Shown here piece after piece: positions 55,996 through 64,000 of a DNA stretch of 64,000 bases. The DNA is from Lepidodermella squamata (taxonomy: Eukaryota; Gastrotricha). How positions within the stretch are numbered: position 1 is the stretch's first letter; each line of letters starts with the position of its first letter. The notes beneath the pieces were generated by a model. The model did no database searches and was not told the DNA's origin. It worked only from the letters and a program-made list of their open reading frames with translations. The position numbers and the translations under genes are program-made. The stretch lies in contig JBLDXI010000015.1 in the NCBI GenBank assembly GCA_047495785.1, positions 4,650,001 to 4,714,000 on the forward strand, written 5' to 3'.

Positions 55996-58900
55996 TCACC
56001 GCCATTTATAGTTCAAATAATTTATACTTAGCTACCGTTGTACAGAATAATGTCCATAATTATGATGAGCTAGTTCAAAGATTCTGCGTTGCGCTGTCTT
56101 TTTTATTTTAGTACTACAGATTTCTTATTCAGGAAACTCACTGCAGAGAAAACGTGTGTTAGAAAGTTATTGTTTATACTAGCGTAATTACTAATGGTTA
56201 AATTATTATAATTATTCAGAGGAACGGTAAACTCTACTCGCACTCAGTGCATAAAATAACGCCTCGTATTAATTATATATTTGTTCACAAACCGTAGTGA
56301 TTAATTATGTTCGAAGCGCTTCGTGATGATTCTCTTGCTATGAAGTATACCTAATATTTAATTGACTGAGATCTGAAGCAAATACTAAGTTCATTGTTGC
56401 AAAGGAGATGAACAGTGCCAATCACAGGAAAACTCGGCTCGATTGTGCAAAGCCTGCGATTTGAGGCGTTGTGCATCCGCAATGCCTGACTGACTCCGGG
56501 CCATGTCTTTCTCGCTTGAAAGAACACGAACCCTATTCTCTCCTTTTTCGCCTATACATGTCCTAATTCTTCTCCGACTAAAAAATGTCTTCTTTATAAT
56601 ATCGACCCGACTGAATAATTTCTTTTTATTTTTCCACGGCGCAGGAGCGCTCGGACAACGAAGTTTTCTCATCTCTTGACCTGTTTGTTTTTCGGAAAAA
56701 TCCGTGTAAAAATAACAAAGCAAAACTTGGCGTGCATTGCATTTTCTAGTCGCGAGTGCTAACGTTAAATCGTCAAAACTACCGTATCCTCACGAATACC
56801 TATGTAAAAAAAAATGTCATGGGAACCACTGTCCGCCATTGCAGTAGTGGTAGTATCTCGTAGCAGTAGTACAATCGCAGCGCGTGCCATTTGTGTTTTA
56901 AAAACATGCCATTGTTGTCAAAATCGCTCATTATTTCTTACGGTAAAACAATATTTGTAGTAAATGCACATCGCGATGATTCACTCTTCTAGTGTCGTCC
57001 ACGCATGCAGGAAACCTGGCTCGCTCTTTCGTCGGCGTCGTCTCGCGTTCTACAATTTGCCACGATCAACATCGATATATATATGTATCTATGAGAAACG
57101 GCAACAATTTCCTATAATAATTTATTTACGAAACTTGTACCTCGCGTCTTGAGAGTATTATATCTTTATCATCCGCGTAGCTTAGTGATTCGTCCTGTGC
57201 ACTCTGTTAAATGTCTTTTATATTACGTACAATATATTATGCCTATGATTGCTTAGTGATACATATCAGCAGCAGCCTTCGACGGTAAGGCATTTGCCAT
57301 GATGATCGCCATTGGAAGATCAAAACTCGAACGGAAATAATAATAAACACGTCTCTTTCGCTCACTGTAGTTCACTTCGAAGAAGAAAAGTTGTGTACAC
57401 CATTTTTCGAGAATTCTGATACTATATAACGAAAATATTCATCAGAGTAATAATTGAACGAAATAATTGTCTGTTGTTTTCTACTGTTAAGGCGTTGCTG
57501 CGATATCGCGCACAAAATTATCGTATTTGTATATTTTGAACAAACGAGTTGCCGCCGTCCCTAACTTCGTACTGAGCCTTCAAACCACGATTTTTGTTTT
57601 CTTTTACTGATCTTGAGTTTTAAGAACGATTTTTGTTTCAACATTGGTCATTCGAAAAGGCTCCACTCATTGCTATTATAATCATTATTGTGGCCATCGA
57701 GGCAATGTGCCGCATCCGAAATGGAATTTCCTATCACAAGTAGTGCACAGAGTCGCCGCCGTTTTTGTATGCTCGTCCTTTACTATCACGATAATAATAT
57801 TGTATTGCTCTGTTATTAACATTTTTAATGGCATGATATTGTTATTATCGCGCGCGCACGCGCGAAGTGCTTGTATAATTGGGCGACCCGGTTTTCGGTA
57901 TAACAAATTTTGCGGCCTCGAAAATTGATGGCAAAACGAGAAAATAACATCGTATAAAAAGTCAGAAGAGTGTTCGATGTGAAATAGAGAATTTTGCTTT
58001 ATCATGATTATTATTATTATTATTATTATTATAAAATATTATTGATAATATTATTATTATTATTATTAATGAATGAAAATTCTTCTCTTATTCGTTGTTG
58101 TCTCTCTTTACTATTGTTTCTGTTGCTATACTGTTGTTGTTGATATGCGAAACGAAAACGCAGCGAGATGGATAAAAGAATAAAAAGTTTAACCCGTGGG
58201 CTACTACACTTTTTTGTGTGTGCAAATACAAATAATATATTTTTATTCGATATCATTTGTTTGATTACGCATTAATGCTTCCAGACGTGCGCTCTCATTT
58301 GTTGGCGCCAAGGCGAGATGCGGTATATGATCGTATGCCGCATATTGGGGGCGGCGCTGGGCCGTAAAAAATGCGGCGGAAAAGTTGCTGACTGAGCGAT
58401 CGAATGTTTAGCGATCGCGCGTTTTTTGCACATAGCCATGTGGGTAATGTTCGAACAATCATGCGGCTCCAAAGAATGCATTCAAGCCTCAGTTATATCG
58501 GTATGCCCGCCGCGAGTACCGCCCTTGCTCGCTTTTCGGCAGTGCAACCCGTCATTTTTTCTCATAGCGGATGCTACTCGCGCCGCAGTTGCGTTTACAG
58601 CGTGGACGCTCGCACTTGAACGCATCTTTTAATACATGAATCCGTGATACTCTGGGCATAATAAAACCGGCGCCTATTCTCGCAGCCGATGATCTCCTTT
58701 GTTCCGATGAGCACGTAATATTTATGCTATAAAACGCAAATACCCAGCGATTCTTCGTTTACATCTTCGAATTCAGCTTGCTGACCGCATCATTGGCCAG
58801 CCATAAAATTGCCTCGATTTACTCGTTTGGTTTGTCCGTCGGTCGGTAGGTCCGACGGTTTTGCTTTTATAGTTTTGTCAGTTTATTTGACGGGGTTTAT

Positions 58901-59004
58901 CTTGAATCTATAATGGGATTATTTTTCTGCGCAAGTGAATGAAAGATTGTCACAAACAACTCTTCCTTCCGATTAGTATCGAAATTGGAAACGCTTAAAA
59001 ATTA
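55996..59004. other. 3-kb non-coding stretch after cyclin Y
   Basis: AT-rich. The left part is probably cyclin Y 3' UTR. It includes an ATT hairpin microsatellite at 58007-58069 and a CG-alternating run near 57850-57863. The GC-richer patch at 58280-58620 has open frames on both strands without motifs, so I call no gene. Confidence 0.45.
58007..58069. repeat. ATT microsatellite in two blocks
   Basis: Two ATT/TTA trinucleotide blocks (about 58007-58033 and 58046-58069) separated by 12 bases of AT-only or nearly AT-only sequence, in non-coding DNA. Confidence 0.85.
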
Positions 59005-59751
59005 ATGTTATCAAGCGTCGACAGCAAACGAACGTCTCCGACGGCAAATTCGTCGATATTGCCGCCGGACAGATTTGAAGTGGGCGAAGGAAAATCGATA
59101 ATTCTAGCTGCGGATATACCTCACGGAACAGAACCAGGTAAGCCTAAAAAAGTAGGCCGTTCCTTTTCTTATTTAACACTTCCCTGCGTTCTTTTGTTTT
59201 TTCGTACCTAGCTGGCTGGACGCGGGACGGAAATCCGATTGTTGCCGACGCCAAAGTGCCGACGAGATTCCGGAGTTTCGAGCGCATCTTGAACGGTGAG
59301 TCATCAGCTGACTATGACGTCATCGCTGGACGCAAGAACGGTCATAGCGCGCCGGCAACGGTTCGCGCCTTTCTAGCCATCGATTCCACGCTTCCCGAAG
59401 ACAGCGGTTCCTATGAGCTGCTGTGTCGGTCTCGCGTTAATCCAAGCAACGTCATTGCATGCGCGGTTGCCAGCGTTCGCGTGAAAGCCCAGCCCGATGC
59501 TAAGAAACGAAAGGCAGATGCAACTGGAGCACTGTCCTCGGAACTGCCATCAGTTCACTACCCGCATCCAATGGCACCGGTATTTATTCGCTCGCTTCCT
59601 GACAAGGTAATTAATTCATGGCAAAGAGGTTGAACCTGTGCTGATGGCGTTTTATTTTTTGAAGGTCTATATAGACGCTGGGGACACTGTCCAGTTGGGT
59701 TGTCGGTTGTGGGGATTGCCTAACAACTTTGTCAACTGGACGACTGCCTGA
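59005..59751 (+). CDS. Ig-domain protein, short or truncated (titin/twitchin/UNC-89-like)
   Basis: Three exons (59005-59137, 59212-59606, 59665-59751) join in frame to 204 residues. The middle part is an I-set-like immunoglobulin domain: AGWTRDGNPI (the Trp of strand C), RAFLAIDSTLPEDSGSYEL with the D-x-G-x-Y motif, followed by VASVRV. A second Ig domain then begins in exon 3 (VYIDAGDTVQLGCRLWGLP, the Cys of strand B, then VNW with the Trp of strand C), but the frame ends two codons later. The second domain therefore lacks its second half. There is no signal peptide, which fits an intracellular muscle-type Ig protein. It may be the front of a longer gene broken by a mutation, a fragment copied from a larger gene, or a gene whose next exon I missed. 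Confidence 0.5.
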
Positions 59752-60651
59752 CGCCGAGAGTACTAGATACTCTGTCAACAGAAAATCAAGCATGGTTGAT
59801 TGATCCTTCGATGAGTCCAATTTTGTCTTCTTAACATTAATTGTCTTCAATCCATCACAATTCCTCATCCGCCTCTTCTCTCACCGAATAGAATATAATC
59901 ATCTTTTGACTTTGTCGCATTCTTTGAAAAATTGTTTTTCTGCAAATTTTGTAGATATTTGAAACATTGCTGTCGCGTGTAGTAAGTCCTAGTTATATCA
60001 ACTATCAACATAATTTTATCGACCAGTGTCAACAAAAAAGAATGCTCTTTTGCAATAAAATTATTACTGGTTTTTTCAATATCAATCAGATAACGTGATC
60101 TTATGAACGTAACGGATAGATTATCCGAGTTACCATAATTCGGAACGGAATCGTGGTTCTTGTGCCAGTCTATCATTGCTATTCCTAGTATTTGCCTTTC
60201 TCGATGGAATAAGTAATAGGTATGCAAATTGCTTTAAAGGTGGTTTGTTTACCGATCGGTGCACAGCCGCCGAGCAGGTACATTTTATAGAAAAAATTTA
60301 CACCTTCAATCTTTCTCTCTGCAACGGCTGATGAGTAGCAATTAAGGCCGTTTGCCGCGATACACGTTCTTGCTAGTTTTTTTTATATAGCTTGTTTACG
60401 CGGTCAAATCGATCAGCTTGAGTACCCTGGAGCTAAAAAAATTCTAGAAAGCAACAGTAAGATTGGATCTTGATGCAGCAGAAATTTTCGAATGACACCC
60501 CAGCACATCATTTTATTTAACGAGCTGTCTAACAAACGCTCGACGATACTCTCCAAAATTAAAAGAAAGAACACTAGTGGCGGCACAGCAAAATAATAAC
60601 AAAATAAATTATTTTAGGAATCAATTCGATGAAATGTTTTGGCCTGCAAAA
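59752..60651. other. Non-coding stretch between the Ig gene and the PI3K gene
   Basis: No recognisable exon for a continuation of the Ig domain was found here on the plus strand. Minus-strand frames of 85 and 120 codons lack motifs. The right end is the PI3K 3' UTR. Confidence 0.45.
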
Positions 60652-63600
60652 CTACGCACGACGATGCTTCACCCAGTGGAAGAACCAATCCAGCTTCGTC
60701 GACCACTGACCTCCGTGGGCTTCGCTGAACGCAGCCTAAATAGCACCAAAATTACATTAAAATGTCACGAAAGAGACGATTAAGTTTGCTCACCTGAAAG
60801 TATTGAGCTGCTCGACGATCATCGGCGCTCAGACACAGTGTTTTGCGAACATAGTCAGCGTCTTCAATGCATTTCAACTCAGGAAGACGGGCGGGGACAG
60901 TTAGCGAAAATATTGCTAGGAGGCGAGCGGTTGCGCCTCGGATGAGTAGGTACAACTGACCACAGGCCTCCTCAAATCTCAAAAACTCGGCGCTTTTCGT
61001 CCCGTGCTCAGCGCCGTCGCTGATCACATTGATAAAATCTTCCGTTAAAACAAAAGGAACGCGCTCGCGGCTGATGCCAAACTTCTTCTTGCGGTGGTCC
61101 AAGAAATGTCCGAAATCAATGTGAACCAAACGGCCGCTTTCGCAAATCATTATATTATCAGGGTGCCTGTCACCTACCCCCAAAATGAAGGTAGCCACGC
61201 AGTAGGCTGCGCATGATTGAGTGAAATTAGCCAGGGCAAGACGATAGGCTTCAACTCCTGGGTTTTTCTCGCGAAGCCACCGCAATAGCAAACTTTTGTC
61301 GACCTGAATGGCGCCTAGCACTGACTGACGTTGAATATTCATCACAGTCTTAGCTCGGGTTATGACTTCGATGAAACCGGTTTCTTTACCGACTGGCATC
61401 GTGGAATATGGCCGAATGCGGGTGTCTATGCCGGCCCTCAGCCAACAATCGTCCATGAGCCACAACAGTTGGAGAATCAACAAATCTTGACGCAAATCAT
61501 CGCCCAACTTGAAGATCAGTTCGTATTTCGACGCATCAGGGTCTGCGAATCGGTCATTTACGTCCCACGCGAGCCAAACCGGCAATTTAGCCGATTTCAA
61601 AATTCGGCAACAATCCGGCCTGAGACGACCGAGGCGAACGGATGGGTGAAGAGGTGAGACCAGCCCCGATAGAACTTCCATAGCCTCGCGACTCGCAATT
61701 TTAGTCTCAAACGTTCTCGCCTGGTCTTCTTCGCGCAGTTGCTTGATTTCACTGACAAGCGTTCGCAGGAAAGATATCGCCTCGTGTTGCCGGCAAATAA
61801 TCGGGCGAAGTCCGCTAGACAACCGAAAAATAACCTCGCAAATTAAGAGTAAGACCGATCTAAATTTATCGCCCTCAAGGGTGGAGTACATTTCGGAAAC
61901 GCAAGTCCAGAAGAACGTATTGCCGAAACGTTGATTGGCAAATGAGCGGCGGAGAGCAAACTGAACAATCGGATTGTTAGGGTAGACCTGAAGTCGGAGT
62001 AACTGGACGACCTGAAGCAAGTGTAAAGTTAGCAGCGAATCCGGTTTCAACGCCTGCGCTAATCGGTCGACTAAACACTGTTGTAGCTCAGGGTCAAGTA
62101 CGTAAGCAGCGATTAGAGACATGACAAGTTCTAAGCTAGGCTGTTTCCACTGCCTCAACAACTGGTACAAAACTCCGACGTGCAAACGATTCGACCACCT
62201 GACAGCTGACAGAAGTAGAGGTAGCGAATCTGGGAAATGCTCAACCAAATTGTCTCGGTTAGCCCAAACCAGGTCTCTCTCCTCTTGTGTTAAATCTTCA
62301 GTGCTGAGAGCAGAAATAGCTGTATTCAGCTCATTAGGGTTGTTAATCACTCGATTTCGCTTTTCCTTGTCCTCTCGCTGTAACTGTTGGCGGTAGATAT
62401 CAGTGTTGAGGAGGGAGACGTAGTCGCCAAATGACGGGAAGACGTATCGCCGGCGGTGAACTTCAAAGTCCAAGTGGACACACGGCCCGCTTTTCGCTTC
62501 GTTCTGGCCCTGTACAGCGTTGTTGAACATCATCATGAAGGCGGTCGGGCCGCCGGCGCGAGACCAGTGCGACGAGGAATGCGAATCCGCCTTGCTGATA
62601 GCATGCGTAAAGACCGAAACTTTACCCTGCAGCAAGCAGCTTTCTGAAAACGCACGCATTTTAATTAGAAAAAATTTGAGATAGAATCAAACTTACTGTA
62701 GTCAAAAAGTGGATAGTTTGCATAAGCAAGAGGCTTCGCAGAAGAGTAGGCCGCGGGATTTTTCACAGCCTGTTGAATAGTGGAAGCAGCGCCTGGGGCA
62801 GACCCAGTCTGCAACTGAGCCGCTTGCTTTGTTGGCATTGAGCAAATCGCAAGGGTAACAACTGCTCCGCGTGGAATATCTGAAGAATGCAAATCGAATT
62901 CCAGGGTATCATTCCACCTTAGATTAGTTGGCTCAACCGGTCTAAACAAAATTAATTAGCCATGATTTTGGGTGCAAAAAAAAGATAAAATACCGTGAGA
63001 AGCAAATTGAAGACACCGGATCATGGAAACAAAAAATTTGTGCGGCAATGAAAAATCGGAAATCAGCATCGAGGCTGAATGTAACACACGTAAGCGAATT
63101 GACTTTGAACCGTAGAAAGAAATCTAGTTTCCACAGCGGTACCAAATCCTCCTCAGTAGTATGCTGAGCGTAGTCAGGTATGGTCAAGCTAGTCGGCGAG
63201 ATGCATGACAAAACTCTGGAACGAACAACCAGCTCAAGCCGCAATGGGAAGCCAGCCAACACCAGTTCAGTGACAATGCGATACTGCCACAATGGGCATT
63301 CGTCAATGAGGAATTCGTTATGACCGCAGAGTCGGAGGTAGTACTGAGACACGTACTTGCCGACTATTCGGTCGATTTTATCAGCTGGCATTTGCTGCTT
63401 CGAACACTTGTGCCGAATCGCCAGTTCGACAACGTCACGAGGGTGCGATGAAAGAGGAGTCATCAAATGGTATATAGCCGGTTCTGGCCTATCGTCAACA
63501 CAAATCACAACATGCACAGATTGACTCAGTTCATCCGCCCTAAAATTAGCAACGATTAAATCGTTTTAAAAATAATTCAATCAAAGCCAACTTGTGATAG

Positions 63601-64000
63601 TAAATTCGGTCGGTATCCGACGACATTTCGCAACGAGCGTTTTGCACGACGTCTGGATTCGGGAAGTAATCTGGGCTGTATTGATAGCGAAGCTCGGCGT
63701 CAGATCCTGGAGGCGCATTTCCCACGCGTTGCTGCAAAACTTCATGCGAATACCGAAAAATAGACATGCGGAATGCTTGCAGAGCCGGTGTGAGAAAATT
63801 ACTCGGCTCTTGTAAAGGGAATCCGATAATTCGATCTTTTCAAAGCAAAAGTTGATCAGTTATCCGAAGAAAACTTGGAAGCTATCACTCACTCATATCT
63901 TGCCTGAGTTTCTTTTCCTCACGACTCCCGGCGATTTCCTCGAATCTTAACACAGGCTGCAGGTAATTGAGATCAGATAGCCTGTGATAAATTTTCAATT
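60652..64000 (-). CDS. Class I phosphoinositide 3-kinase catalytic subunit (p110/AGE-1-like), 5' end outside window
   Basis: Six exons are visible (64000-63893 partial, 63835-63592, 63539-62994, 62941-62697, 62643-60794, 60735-60652), coding about 1025 residues in frame; about 85 N-terminal residues lie beyond the edge. In order: the end of the adaptor-binding domain (LNYLQPVLRFEEIAGSREEK); a Ras-binding domain (HVVICVDDRPEP onward); a C2 domain (NLRWNDTLEFDLHSSDIPRG, YPLFDY); a helical domain (LPLLLSAVRWSNR); and the kinase with FKLGDDLRQD, GDRHPDNIM, HIDFGHFLDHRKKKFG and RERVPFVLT. The basic KKKFG..RERVPF activation loop is the class I signature for PtdIns(4,5)P2. It ends EAHGGQWSTKLDWFFHWVK, as p110 does. 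It should bind a p85-type adaptor and act below the insulin receptor. Confidence 0.95.

Noticed and set aside
58272-58632. Overlapping open frames on both strands in a GC-richer patch
   Set aside because: Several frames are open at once, which is typical of base composition rather than coding; no motif.
1-64000. tRNA, rRNA or spliced-leader RNA genes
   Set aside because: Scanning by eye found no stretch with A/B-box tRNA pattern, rRNA cores or an SL-type leader; a covariance-model search would be decisive and could not be run.

Overview
The window is nuclear DNA from an invertebrate animal. The genes have many spliceosomal introns, often only about 45-60 bp long, with T-rich 3' splice sites. 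Gene density is high, roughly one gene per 3 kb. The gene set fits an ecdysozoan: three DUF229-type ectoenzymes, a CYP3-like P450, DNase II, an EXC-4/Clic-like CLIC protein and a GluN1-type NMDA receptor. A nematode outside the Caenorhabditis-type splice-site consensus seems most likely to me. A tardigrade is possible, and I cannot settle it from sequence alone. I read the introns by eye. In every multi-exon model I checked that the exon lengths keep frame and that homologous motifs continue across the junctions.

Layout, left to right. Bases 1-5.5 kb hold a small acidic protein with two dynein-light-chain (LC8) type TQT motifs (+), two tandem paralogous ZC3H14/Nab2-like CCCH zinc-finger genes (-), and an acid nuclease of the DNase II family (-). 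Bases 5.6-9.9 kb hold two tandem genes (-) for two-domain tyrosine-phosphatase-like proteins that lack catalytic residues. Bases 10.2-13.9 kb hold TRAPPC10, a TRAPPII vesicle-tethering subunit (-). Bases 14.7-18.4 kb hold an NMDA receptor GluN1 subunit (-), followed by the mRNA-export factor CHTOP (-, 18.8-20.0 kb) and a CLIC protein (-, 21.8-22.7 kb). SF3B1, the U2 snRNP core splicing factor, lies at 24.5-29.2 kb (+). Cathepsin L (-) and a cytochrome P450 (-) fill 29.6-32.9 kb. A third pseudophosphatase paralogue is at 34.9-37.5 kb (+), with a small unknown gene convergent to it (-). Three DUF229 genes lie head-to-tail at 39.0-51.4 kb (+). Cyclin Y is at 53.3-56.0 kb (+), a short Ig-domain gene or fragment at 59.0-59.8 kb (+), and a class I PI3-kinase catalytic subunit from 60.65 kb off the right edge (-).

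The genes do not form a pathway. Most are single-copy housekeeping or signalling genes that happen to be neighbours. The local duplications are the unusual part: the CCCH pair, the pseudophosphatase family (two in tandem plus one about 25 kb away on the other strand) and the DUF229 trio. The best candidate for an undescribed system is the pseudophosphatase family, three proteins that keep the architecture of a receptor-type PTP D1-D2 cytoplasmic region, have lost the Cys/Arg catalytic loop and the WPD aspartate, and share a small N-terminal motif. Other items worth attention are the small bivalent LC8-motif protein, a GluN1 with an altered glycine pocket, and a foldback element built from inverted arrays of an approximately 20-bp repeat at 41.85-42.43 kb.
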